Source of the DNA: Ilyomonas limi | Lineage (GTDB): Bacteria; Bacteroidota; Bacteroidia; Chitinophagales; Chitinophagaceae | Direction: 5' to 3' | DNA: 36,880 bases | Assembly (NCBI RefSeq): GCF_005233845.1 | Contig: NZ_SZQL01000028.1 | Coordinates: 1 to 36,880, forward strand | Shown here: one piece after another, positions 25,118 to 33,155 of the stretch | Layout: every line of letters starts with the position of its first letter | How positions within the stretch are numbered: position 1 is the stretch's first letter | The notes under the pieces: model-generated | Databases searched by the model: none | Told to the model about the DNA's origin: nothing | The model's input: only the letters and a program-made list of their open reading frames with translations | Translations under genes and position numbers: made by a program

Positions 25118-25451
25118 TGCGGCATTCCGCAATTAATGCCGATTCGAAGATACTATTATGAGCAGATCAGCACGGCTTTGTATGGAATTTACACGTAGTA
25201 ATAAATCAAAGCTGATTTTGAATTTGTATTTTTAAATTTAAATTAATAGTAACTCGCATCAATAAATTCCGTAAAAAACTCACCGCTGATTGCAAAATAG
25301 TAGAGGGGCATATTAGCGGCTAGTTTTATTTCCAATAATTATGTACTTTTTTATACCTGGAAAAACTATAAAAAATAATAATTGTAAAAAATACACTTAT
25401 TCTAAAAAATAACTTTAACTTGCTTCCTCAAAAGCTAAAAAGCTTGCTGTT
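25118..25451. other. Intergenic control region before araB
   Basis: 334 bases without a gene, markedly AT-rich from 25220 onward. It begins with a small hairpin (TGCGG/CCGCA, 25118-25131) at the endo-arabinanase stop and carries the operator candidate at 25383-25401. It probably holds the promoter of the araB-araD-GH27-araA group, though no clear TAnnTTTG is present (TAACTTTA at 25410 is one base off). Confidence 0.55.
25383..25401. promoter_or_regulatory. AraR operator candidate before araB
   Basis: TGTAAAAAATACACTTATT is identical over 19 bases to 12068-12086 before susC. An imperfect direct copy (TCTAAAAAATAACTTTAAC, 13 of 19 matching) begins 18 bases later at 25401, giving a tandem arrangement that overlaps the likely promoter, as expected for a repressor site. 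Its end is 50 bases before the araB ATG. Confidence 0.65.
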
Positions 25452-27125
25452 ATGAACAACAAAGATAATGCTTACGTAATAGGGGTTGACTACGGTAGTG
25501 ATTCCGTTCGCTCCATTATCGTCAATGTGAATGACGGTTTTGAAGTGGCCTCTTCTGTGTTTTATTACCCCCGATGGAAAGAACAAAAATTCTGTGATGC
25601 CTCTGTTAACCAGTTTCGCCAGCATCCTTTAGATTATACAGAAGGATTAGAGCACACTATTAAGGAATGTTTACAAAAGGCAGGGAAAGAGATAGCTGCT
25701 AATATTAAAGCTATCTCCGTAGATACCACCGGCTCTACGCCAGTTGCTGTAGATAAAACAGGTACACCGTTGGCCTTATTACCGGAATTTACCAATAATC
25801 CACATGCTATGTTTGTATTGTGGAAAGACCATACAGCCACTACCGAAGCAGCTCAGATAAATGAACATGCTACCAAATTTGATGTCAATTACCTTCAATA
25901 TGTCGGCGGCATTTATTCCTCCGAATGGTTTTGGGCAAAATTACTACGCACTTTACGTACAGATGAAAGTGTGCGTGCTGCTTGCTACTCGTGGGTAGAG
26001 CATTGCGACTGGATTCCATTTTTACTAACCGGCGGAACTGATGTGCACCAAATGAAGCGCAGTGTATGCGCTGCCGGTCATAAAGCTTTATGGTCTGAAG
26101 CATGGGGCGGCCTGCCACCTAATGAATTTTTTGCATCTTTAGACCCTTTGTTAAACTGTTTTACTTCCCGTTTGTTTAGCGATACTTATACTTCCGATCA
26201 GGTAGTTGGAACCATCTCCAATGAATGGGCAGAACGTCTCGGTTTGCCCGGAAATGTAGTGATTGGCGTAGGTGCTTTTGATGCGCACATGGGTGCCGTG
26301 GGCGGACAAATTGAACCGTATTATTTAAGTAAAGTAATGGGTACTTCTACCTGCGATATGCTGGTGGCACCTATTGATGAAGTGGGCGATACGCTGGTAA
26401 AGGGCATTTGCGGTCAGGTAAATGGCTCTGTGATCCCCGGCATGATAGGAATGGAAGCTGGCCAGAGTGCTTTTGGCGATGTGTATGCCTGGTTCAAAGG
26501 CATTGCAGCCTGGGCTACCAATACGTTCCTTAGCAATTCAGCTATTATAGATACAGATACTGTTGCTTTATTGCAAAAAGAAATCAATGATAAACTAATA
26601 CCGGAACTCTCCAAAGCCGCTGCTGCATTGCCTGTATGTGAGGATGATGAACTCGCTATTGACTGGCTTAACGGTCGCAGAACGCCCGATGCGAATCAGT
26701 TATTAACAGGTGCTGTGAGCGGTTTAAATCTGGGCACCACAGCACCACATATTTTCAAAGCATTAGCCGAAGCCACCTGCTTTGGTGCCAAGGCAATCGT
26801 GGATCGTTTTAGAGAGCAAGGTATTCCGGTAAATGGATTAATAGGTGTAGGTGGTGTTGCTAAAAAATCGCCATATATTATGCAGATGATGGCAGATGTA
26901 ATGAACATGCCTATCTGCATTCATAAAAGTGAACAAACCTGTGCTGCCGGTGCAGCAATGTTTGCTGCCACTGCTGCCGGCTTTTATGCTAATGTAGAAG
27001 ATGCTATGCAAGCAATGGGACAAGGTTTTGATGCCGAATACCAACCGCAGGAAAATTTGGTACCACTTTATGCTGCACGCTACGAAAAGTATAAACAGTT
27101 AGGCAGTTGCATAGAACAGTTGTAA
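25452..27125 (+). CDS. araB: L-ribulokinase
   Basis: 557 residues, the length of AraB (566 in E. coli). FGGY-kinase fold: N-terminal phosphate-loop GVDYGSDSVRSIIV (11-24), VDTTGSTPVAVD (89-100), KDHTA for sugar binding (125-129), GAFDAHMGAVGG (276-287), and a C-terminal domain with GGVAKKSPYIMQMMADVMNMPI and AAGAAMFAA. It phosphorylates L-ribulose to L-ribulose 5-phosphate with ATP in the cytoplasm. ATG at 25452; the operator candidate lies 50 bases upstream. It is followed by araD after 106 bases, so araB, araD, the GH27 gene and araA are probably one transcript. Confidence 0.96.
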   Translation: MNNKDNAYVIGVDYGSDSVRSIIVNVNDGFEVASSVFYYPRWKEQKFCDASVNQFRQHPLDYTEGLEHTIKECLQKAGKEIAANIKAISVDTTGSTPVAVDKTGTPLALLPEFTNNPHAMFVLWKDHTATTEAAQINEHATKFDVNYLQYVGGIYSSEWFWAKLLRTLRTDESVRAACYSWVEHCDWIPFLLTGGTDVHQMKRSVCAAGHKALWSEAWGGLPPNEFFASLDPLLNCFTSRLFSDTYTSDQVVGTISNEWAERLGLPGNVVIGVGAFDAHMGAVGGQIEPYYLSKVMGTSTCDMLVAPIDEVGDTLVKGICGQVNGSVIPGMIGMEAGQSAFGDVYAWFKGIAAWATNTFLSNSAIIDTDTVALLQKEINDKLIPELSKAAAALPVCEDDELAIDWLNGRRTPDANQLLTGAVSGLNLGTTAPHIFKALAEATCFGAKAIVDRFREQGIPVNGLIGVGGVAKKSPYIMQMMADVMNMPICIHKSEQTCAAGAAMFAATAAGFYANVEDAMQAMGQGFDAEYQPQENLVPLYAARYEKYKQLGSCIEQL

Positions 27126-27231
27126 AAGGAGTAAGCTTACATTTTGAAATAAAGTTTGTTTATCCATTAATAATCAGCAGCCTTTACAACAAACAAAATA
27201 TCCGGTTAATCCTATAAATCTTTATATAATC

Positions 27232-27933
27232 TTGGCTCAAAAATATTCCCACATCCAGCAGGAAGCTTACGAAGCAAATATGCAATTGCCTAAGTTGAAT
27301 TTAGTGCTTTTCACCTTTGGCAACGTTAGTGCTGCCGACAGAAGCCTTGGCGTATTTGCCATTAAACCCAGCGGTGTGCCTTATGAAGATCTTACACCGG
27401 AAAAAATGGTGATTGTTGACTTTGATGGTAATACAGTGGAGGGCATCCTTCGTCCTTCATCCGATACAAAAACACATGCAGTATTATACAAGCATTGGGA
27501 AAAGATTAATGGCATTGTGCACACACATTCTACCTATGCAACGGCGTGGGCACAATCACTTCGTGACATACCTATTTACGGCACTACCCATGCCGACCAC
27601 AACACCGTAGATATACCTTGTGCGCCACCTATGAGCGACGAAATGATTGGAGGAAATTACGAATATGAAACCGGCTTTCAAATCATGAATTGTTTTACTG
27701 ACAAGGGCTTGAGCTATGAAGAGGTGGAAATGATTTTAGTAGGTAATCATGCGCCTTTTACATGGGGAAAAACAGCCGCAAAAGCGGTATATAACAGTGC
27801 TGTGTTAGAGCAAATTGCTCAAATGGCTTATATCACTGAATCTATTAAAGCAGATGCGTTGCGCTTGAAAGATGCTTTAATAAAAAAGCATTACGAGCGT
27901 AAGCATGGTGCAAATAGTTATTATGGGCAATAA
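27232..27933 (+). CDS. araD: L-ribulose-5-phosphate 4-epimerase, TTG start
   Basis: 233 residues; converts L-ribulose 5-phosphate to D-xylulose 5-phosphate. Zn ligands His97 and His99 (GIVHTHSTYA) and His173 (GNHAPFTWG) align with E. coli His95, His97 and His171, and the catalytic C-terminal Tyr231 lies in the ending GANSYYGQ. Other marks: GNVSAADR (30-37), KPSGV (45-49) and PSSDTKTH (75-82). The start codon is TTG at 27232: upstream in frame there is no ATG, while the next Met (residue 17) would cut off the helix QEAYEANMQLPK that relatives share. No Shine-Dalgarno is seen. Class II aldolase/adducin fold. Confidence 0.95.
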   Translation: MAQKYSHIQQEAYEANMQLPKLNLVLFTFGNVSAADRSLGVFAIKPSGVPYEDLTPEKMVIVDFDGNTVEGILRPSSDTKTHAVLYKHWEKINGIVHTHSTYATAWAQSLRDIPIYGTTHADHNTVDIPCAPPMSDEMIGGNYEYETGFQIMNCFTDKGLSYEEVEMILVGNHAPFTWGKTAAKAVYNSAVLEQIAQMAYITESIKADALRLKDALIKKHYERKHGANSYYGQ

Positions 27934-28001
27934 TTAACTAAATTTATTATCGGTTTAAAAAACTTTATGTCTTTGAGCCTTCGTGGCTAAAACTCAAACA
28001 G

Positions 28002-29381
28002 GTGAATAAATTCCTTTTACTCTTTTTCTTCTTCATTTATACATCCCTGGCGCAAGCCCAGCAAAATGACGGTGTTGCAGTCACGCCGCCTATGGGCTGG
28101 AACAGCTACAACTGCTTTGGCTCGGCAGTACACGAGGATGAAGTAAAAGCGAATGCTGATTACATGGCAAAAAATCTAAAACAATATGGCTGGCAATACA
28201 TAGTAGTAGATTTTTTATGGGCTTATGATAATCCGCCAGGTAGCAACATTGGTAATCCTTTTCAATTAAGACTGCAGGATGGTTCGTATGTTCCCTGGCT
28301 CGAAATGGATTCTTTCGGACGCTTGTTGCCCCATGTTCATAAATTTCCATCTGCATTTAACAACAACGGATTTAAGCCGTTAAGTGATTATGTTCATTCG
28401 CTTGGATTGAAGTTTGGCATTCATGTCATGCGTGGTATTCCGCGGCAGGCGGTTTGGGTAAAAACGCCGGTGCTTGGTGCAAACGGGATTACCGCCGATA
28501 TGATTGCTGATACTTCATCCACCTGCCCATGGATGAACCACATGTACGGCTTGGATATGAATAAAAAGGGTGCGCAGGAATATCTTAATTCTATTCTAAA
28601 TTTATATGCTTCATGGGGTGTGGATTTTATTAAGGTGGATGATATTTCTCGTCCATACCATAAAGCCGAAATTGAAGGTTACAGTAAAGCTATCGCGCAA
28701 TGTGGCCGTCTAATGGTATTAAGTATTTCACCCGGTGCTACGCCAGTTGCCGATTCTTCGCATGTAAAGCAATATGCAAATATGTGGCGCATGGCAGATG
28801 ATTTTTGGGACAACTGGAAAGAGATTCTTGCCATGATGCATTATGCCAAACAATGGGAAAGCGTTGGCGAAGAGGGGCATTATCCCGATTGCGATATGAT
28901 GCAGATAGGCAAACTATCTAAACGCGGACCGGTAGGCGCGGAGCGCTACAGCCGTTTTACTACCGATGAGCTATACACGCACATGAACTTCTGGTGTATT
29001 TATAAATCGCCATTATTTATTGGTGGCAATCTTCCTGAAAACAGGGATTTGGAATTGGCCTTAGAAACCAATCAGGAAGCGATCAAGGTTAATCAGGAAG
29101 GTTTGCATCCAAGACAAGTGTACGAACAAAACGGCAGCTCGGTATGGATGTCGCGAATGCCCAATAGTAAAGATATATATGTTGCTTTGTTCAACATCAG
29201 CGATAGCGCACTTAAAGTGCCGGTAAGCTTTCAATCGTTAGGCTTGAAAGGAAAAGTAATAGTAAGGGATTTGTGGCAGCATAAAGATGTTGGCACATTT
29301 ACCAATACGTATTCACCAACCATCAATCCGCACGGCTCTATGCTGTTGCGCATCAGCATCAAACATAAACTCCCTCAATAA
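28002..29381 (+). CDS. GH27 glycosidase, predicted beta-L-arabinopyranosidase or alpha-galactosidase
   Basis: 459 residues, GTG start, signal peptide cut at AQA|Q20, periplasmic. GH27 barrel from [13 protein letters not shown] (28-40). Nucleophile Asp213 in FIKVDD, and acid/base Asp267 by the RxxxD rule in WRMADDFW (Arg263). C-terminal beta-sandwich at about 375-450. In typical alpha-galactosidases two adjacent Asp follow the third strand (the DD of IDDCW) and bind O4 and O6 of galactose. Here the pair reads Asp70-Phe71 (VVDFLW), so the O6 contact is missing, as in the Streptomyces avermitilis GH27 beta-L-arabinopyranosidase, which has Ile at this place. Placement between araD and araA, 11 bases before araA, fits release of L-arabinose. 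Activity is inferred; alpha-galactosidase remains possible. Confidence 0.82.
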   Translation: MNKFLLLFFFFIYTSLAQAQQNDGVAVTPPMGWNSYNCFGSAVHEDEVKANADYMAKNLKQYGWQYIVVDFLWAYDNPPGSNIGNPFQLRLQDGSYVPWLEMDSFGRLLPHVHKFPSAFNNNGFKPLSDYVHSLGLKFGIHVMRGIPRQAVWVKTPVLGANGITADMIADTSSTCPWMNHMYGLDMNKKGAQEYLNSILNLYASWGVDFIKVDDISRPYHKAEIEGYSKAIAQCGRLMVLSISPGATPVADSSHVKQYANMWRMADDFWDNWKEILAMMHYAKQWESVGEEGHYPDCDMMQIGKLSKRGPVGAERYSRFTTDELYTHMNFWCIYKSPLFIGGNLPENRDLELALETNQEAIKVNQEGLHPRQVYEQNGSSVWMSRMPNSKDIYVALFNISDSALKVPVSFQSLGLKGKVIVRDLWQHKDVGTFTNTYSPTINPHGSMLLRISIKHKLPQ

Positions 29382-29392
29382 AAAATATACGC

Positions 29393-30892
29393 ATGGATAA
29401 TTTAAAAAATCTGGAAGTGTGGTTTGTAACCGGCAGCCAGCATTTATATGGCGAAGAAACATTGCGCCAGGTGGCCGAGCATTCACAGGTAATAGCTAAA
29501 AGCATTAATGAGGCTGCCAACATTCCGGTGGCAGTGGTATATAAACCAACGGTGAAAAGCACCGAAGAAATTTATGCCATCTGTGCTGAAGCCAATGCCG
29601 CAAAGGCTTGTATTGGTATTATTACCTGGATGCACACTTTTTCTCCCGCAAAAATGTGGTTGACCGGCTTAAAAATTTTACACAAGCCTGTACTGCATTT
29701 GCATACACAATTCAACCGCGATATTCCCTGGAGCGAGATTGACATGGATTTTATGAACCTGAACCAGAGTGCACATGGTGACCGCGAATTTGGTTTTGCC
29801 ATGAGCCGTATGCGCTTGCGTCGTAAAGTAGTGGTAGGGCATTGGCAGGATGAAAAGGTGTTAAAAGGCATTGCTGCATGGATGCGCGCTGCTGCCGGCT
29901 GGGCTGATTGGCAAGGTGCAAAATTTGCCCGTTTTGGAGACAATATGCGCTTTGTAGCTGTAACCGAAGGTGATAAAGTAGAAGCCGAATTGCAGTTTGG
30001 CTTTTCGGTAAACACGTATGGTATTGGCGATCTGGTGAAAGTAATTGGTGAGATGAGTGATGCGGATGTGGACAGGCTTTGCCAGGAATACGCCGACCAA
30101 TATAAATTGGTACAAAGCCTGCAAAAAGGTGGCGAAAAGCACGAATCATTGCGCGACGCAGCAAGAATAGAATTAGGCATGCGTCACTTTTTGAAAGATG
30201 GTAATTTTAAAGGCTTTACCGATACCTTCGAAGACCTGCACGGCATGAAGCAATTACCCGGTATTGCTACACAAAGGCTGATGGCAGATGGCTATGGCTT
30301 TGGTGGCGAGGGCGACTGGAAAACTTCTGCCTTGGTACGTGCAATGAAAGTAATGGGTTCTGGCTTGCAGGGCGGTAACTCTTTCATGGAAGATTACACA
30401 TATCATTTTGAGCCAGGCAACGAAATGGTGTTGGGCAGCCACATGCTGGAAATCTGCCCAACCATTGCAAACGATAAGCCTGCTGCTGAAATTCATCCAC
30501 TGGGTATTGGCGGTAAAGAAGACCCTGTGCGTTTGGTATTTAATGTAGCCGGTGGACCTGCATTAAACGCTTCGGTAATAGATATGGGCAACCGTTTTAG
30601 ACTACTGGTAAACGAGGTGGAAGCTCAGGAACCACAACATGATTTACCGAAGCTACCAGTTGCCCGCGTATTATGGAAACCTTATCCGGATATGCAAACC
30701 GGCTGCGCAGCATGGATCTTAGCCGGTGGTGCACATCATACCTGCTATAGTCAGAACCTTACTGCCGAGCATTTGGAAGACTTTTCGGATATGGCTAAAA
30801 TAGAATGTGTGCTGATAGGTAAAAACACCAACCTCTACCAGTTTAAGAATGAATTGCGCTGGAGTGAAGTGTATTATCAATTGAATAAATAA
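29393..30892 (+). CDS. araA: L-arabinose isomerase
   Basis: 499 residues (500 in E. coli). It interconverts L-arabinose and L-ribulose in the cytoplasm with a Mn2+ site. The metal and catalytic residues fall almost exactly at E. coli numbering: Glu306 (GFGGEGDWK), Glu333 ([13 protein letters not shown]), His350 (GSHMLEICP) and His449 ([10 protein letters not shown]). N-terminus [20 protein letters not shown] is canonical. Last of the araB-araD-GH27-araA group; its ATG is 11 bases after the GH27 stop, so translation may be linked. A long inverted repeat just after the stop may end this transcript before the symporter gene. Confidence 0.97.
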   Translation: MDNLKNLEVWFVTGSQHLYGEETLRQVAEHSQVIAKSINEAANIPVAVVYKPTVKSTEEIYAICAEANAAKACIGIITWMHTFSPAKMWLTGLKILHKPVLHLHTQFNRDIPWSEIDMDFMNLNQSAHGDREFGFAMSRMRLRRKVVVGHWQDEKVLKGIAAWMRAAAGWADWQGAKFARFGDNMRFVAVTEGDKVEAELQFGFSVNTYGIGDLVKVIGEMSDADVDRLCQEYADQYKLVQSLQKGGEKHESLRDAARIELGMRHFLKDGNFKGFTDTFEDLHGMKQLPGIATQRLMADGYGFGGEGDWKTSALVRAMKVMGSGLQGGNSFMEDYTYHFEPGNEMVLGSHMLEICPTIANDKPAAEIHPLGIGGKEDPVRLVFNVAGGPALNASVIDMGNRFRLLVNEVEAQEPQHDLPKLPVARVLWKPYPDMQTGCAAWILAGGAHHTCYSQNLTAEHLEDFSDMAKIECVLIGKNTNLYQFKNELRWSEVYYQLNK

Positions 30893-30904
30893 AATTTGTG
30901 AATA

Positions 30905-30970
30905 GTGAGTGGTCAATTGTGAATATTTATACTTCGGGCTACTACTTACAATTCATTATTTACCACTCAC
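30905..30970. repeat. TCACNATT-type repeats forming an imperfect hairpin after araA
   Basis: GTGAGTGGTCAATTGTGAAT (30905-30924) pairs with ATTCATTATTTACCACTCAC (30951-30970) at 17 of 20 positions around a 26-base loop. The arms are built from the same TCACNATT units seen before rimM. It may act as a terminator or 3'-end stabiliser for the ara transcript. Confidence 0.55.
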
Positions 30971-30992
30971 AAAAAGGTCTTTTAAAGAATAG

Positions 30993-31026
30993 TTGTAAAA
31001 AACTTTTAGGTAATTGTAAAAGTTAA
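30993..31026. promoter_or_regulatory. Weak tandem operator candidate before the symporter
   Basis: TTGTAAAA occurs at 30993-31000 and again 21 bases on at 31014-31021, each followed by a CTT or GTT-rich stretch (AACTTTTAG, GTTAAG). The left part resembles the TGTAAAAAA start of the strong sites near susC and araB but lacks TACACTTATT. It may be a divergent AraR site; weak evidence. Confidence 0.3.
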
Positions 31027-31066
31027 GTTTGAATTAGTTTATTTTGGCTGATAAATTATAAACTGC

Positions 31067-31079
31067 GTAAACGATTGCA
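31067..31079. promoter_or_regulatory. LacI/cre-like palindromic operator candidate, right copy
   Basis: GTAAACGATTGCA, identical to 11862-11874, lies about 195 bases before the symporter ATG. The rest of this 380-base intergenic region (30893-31272) holds no gene. Confidence 0.4.
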
Positions 31080-31272
31080 TTTATGAGATAAGACCAAATG
31101 GCTGGAAGTTTTGTAAAAAAGGAACAGAAATTTGAGATATGCAATACAACAATAGTACATAGATATACTGTAGCTCACACATAATTATGCTAACCCTTTC
31201 TATTTTGCATAGCAAATGAGAAAGTACTTAAAACCGGGACCAAACCAATTTTTATAAACAGATTGACTTGTT

Positions 31273-32970
31273 ATGGACAAACTTCACCTGGAAGATAAAA
31301 TCATCTTCGTTGTTTACTTCCTCATCGTTGCGGGCTATGGTTATTATATCTATCGCAAAAAGAAGAAGGCCGTTATGGACACACACGACTTCTTTTTGGC
31401 AGAAGGCTCACTTACATGGTGGGCTATAGGCGCTTCATTGATTGCCTCTAACATTTCGGCAGAGCAGTTTATTGGTATGAGTGGTAATGGTTTTACCATT
31501 GGTATTGCGGTAGCTGCTTACGAATGGATTGCTGCCATAGCACTCATTATCGTGGCAGTGTGGTTTATACCGGTGTACCTGAAGAATAAGATTTTTACCA
31601 TGCCGCAATTTTTGGAAACGCGGTACAACAAGTCGGTAAGTTTAATCATGTCTATCTTCTGGTTGTTTTTATATGTGTTTGTCAACTTAACGTCTATCCT
31701 TTACCTCGGCGCAGTAGCCATCAATAATATTCTTGGAGGGCAATATTTGCATACAGTAGTGATATTGCTTTCCATATTTGCCGTTGTAATTACACTCGGC
31801 GGTATGAAAGTAATTGGCTTTACCGATGTGATACAAGTATTGGTATTAATTATCGGAGGCCTGGCTACTACTTATATTTCGCTTACACTAGTGAGCGAAA
31901 AGTTTGGATTGGGCAGCAGCGCAATTGCCGGTTTTAATAAAATGCTGGAAGACGCGCCCGACCATTTTCACATGATATTTGATAAACCAACAGCCAACTC
32001 TTCGCAGCAGGATATAGTTAATTATTTAACCATACCAGGAATTTTATCGTACCTGGCAGGTATATGGATTGTAAACCTTAATTACTGGGGTTGCAACCAA
32101 TATATTACGCAGCGTGCATTAGGCGCTAATTTAAAAACGGCGCGTACCGGTATTTTGTTTGCCGGTTTACTTAAGCTGCTTATGCCTGTAATTGTAATGC
32201 TGCCTGGGATAGCAGCTTATGTGCTGCACAAAAATGGTGCGTTGCAGGCAGAAATGTCTGCCGGTGGCAAGTTTAATGCAGACAATGCTTATTCTGCTGT
32301 ACTTGGTTACCTGCCACACGGATTGATTGGCTTATCACTTGCTGCACTTACGGCTGCTATTGTGGCTTCGCTGGCAGGTAAAGCCAACAGTATCTCTACT
32401 ATTTTTACACTGGATATTTATAAGAAATATATAAAGAAAGAAGCTACCGAAAAACAGATGGTATGGACGGGGCGCCTCACCATTCTGGCTGCTATGATTG
32501 TGTCTATTTTTCTTACCTGGAAAGATGCAATGGGTATTGGCGGCGAGGGTGGTTTCACCTTTATTCAAAAATATACCGGCTTTATCAGCCCTGGTATCCT
32601 TGCTATGTTTTTGTTAGGTATGTTTTGGAAAAGAACAACGGGTCCGGCGGCAGTTGTGGGCGTAATTCTCGGCTTTTTACTTTCTGTATTGTTTAATGTG
32701 TATGCACCTGAATGGTTTGGACCAGAAACGATTTTATACACTGCTTACAAAAACCCTACCGGTGCGTATGAAATTCCATTTCACATTTGTATGGGGCTGG
32801 CATTTGGTTTTACTGTTTTAGCAATGGTCGTTATCAGTCTGGCTGGACCGCGTATTAATCCAAAATCTTTTGTATTGGACAAAACCATGTTTAAGTTGCA
32901 GCCCAATATCATCGCCATGATTGTAATAACGCTATTGGTTATTTCGGCGCTGTATGTTAAGTTTTGGTAA
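31273..32970 (+). CDS. Sodium/solute symporter (SSS family), predicted L-arabinose transporter
   Basis: 565 residues with about 13 to 14 hydrophobic helices. SSS-family marks: the first-helix region followed by FFLAEGSLTWWAIGASLIASNISAEQFIGMSG (the vSGLT-like Na+ and sugar-binding segment, residues 40-71), VITLGGMKVIGFTDVIQ (172-188), and GLSLAALTAAIVASLAGKANSISTIFT, the helix with the Na2-site Ser/Thr in vSGLT-like proteins. It lies in the inner membrane and would bring periplasmic L-arabinose into the cytoplasm with Na+. Substrate is inferred from its place between araA and araR; Bacteroides ara loci have an equivalent symporter (AraP). It has its own 380-base upstream region and is followed by a strong hairpin before araR. 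Confidence 0.92.
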   Translation: MDKLHLEDKIIFVVYFLIVAGYGYYIYRKKKKAVMDTHDFFLAEGSLTWWAIGASLIASNISAEQFIGMSGNGFTIGIAVAAYEWIAAIALIIVAVWFIPVYLKNKIFTMPQFLETRYNKSVSLIMSIFWLFLYVFVNLTSILYLGAVAINNILGGQYLHTVVILLSIFAVVITLGGMKVIGFTDVIQVLVLIIGGLATTYISLTLVSEKFGLGSSAIAGFNKMLEDAPDHFHMIFDKPTANSSQQDIVNYLTIPGILSYLAGIWIVNLNYWGCNQYITQRALGANLKTARTGILFAGLLKLLMPVIVMLPGIAAYVLHKNGALQAEMSAGGKFNADNAYSAVLGYLPHGLIGLSLAALTAAIVASLAGKANSISTIFTLDIYKKYIKKEATEKQMVWTGRLTILAAMIVSIFLTWKDAMGIGGEGGFTFIQKYTGFISPGILAMFLLGMFWKRTTGPAAVVGVILGFLLSVLFNVYAPEWFGPETILYTAYKNPTGAYEIPFHICMGLAFGFTVLAMVVISLAGPRINPKSFVLDKTMFKLQPNIIAMIVITLLVISALYVKFW

Positions 32971-33023
32971 ATGACTGAAGGTATAATTGTAAAGCAGTTT
33001 TCTTATTTATTTTAGTACAGTGC

Positions 33024-33058
33024 ACAACTGCTGTTTTATTTGTAAAAACAGCAGTTGT
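33024..33058. terminator. Perfect 14-bp stem-loop between symporter and araR
   Basis: ACAACTGCTGTTTT (33024-33037) pairs exactly with AAAACAGCAGTTGT (33045-33058) around a 7-base loop, 53 bases after the symporter stop. No T-run follows, so it may reduce rather than end read-through into araR, or protect the symporter mRNA. Confidence 0.6.
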
Positions 33059-33155
33059 ATTAAATAATACTTTAGATCATATTTTAATGAACGATGAGAT
33101 ATGAATAAAAGGCCTTTATACATTCATCATTCTTTAGCAGAGTAATAGTATAGTT

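Noticed and set aside
27966-27998. 'CTTTGAGCCTTCGTGGCTAAAACTC' type sequence (partly shown: CTTCGTGGCTAAA) before GH27 as a regulatory site
   Set aside because: Resembles common intergenic filler repeats in related genomes from memory; only one copy here and no symmetry.
29572-30180. 202-codon minus-strand frame opposite araA
   Set aside because: Complementary to well-conserved araA codons; Ser/Cys/Pro-rich with no family features.
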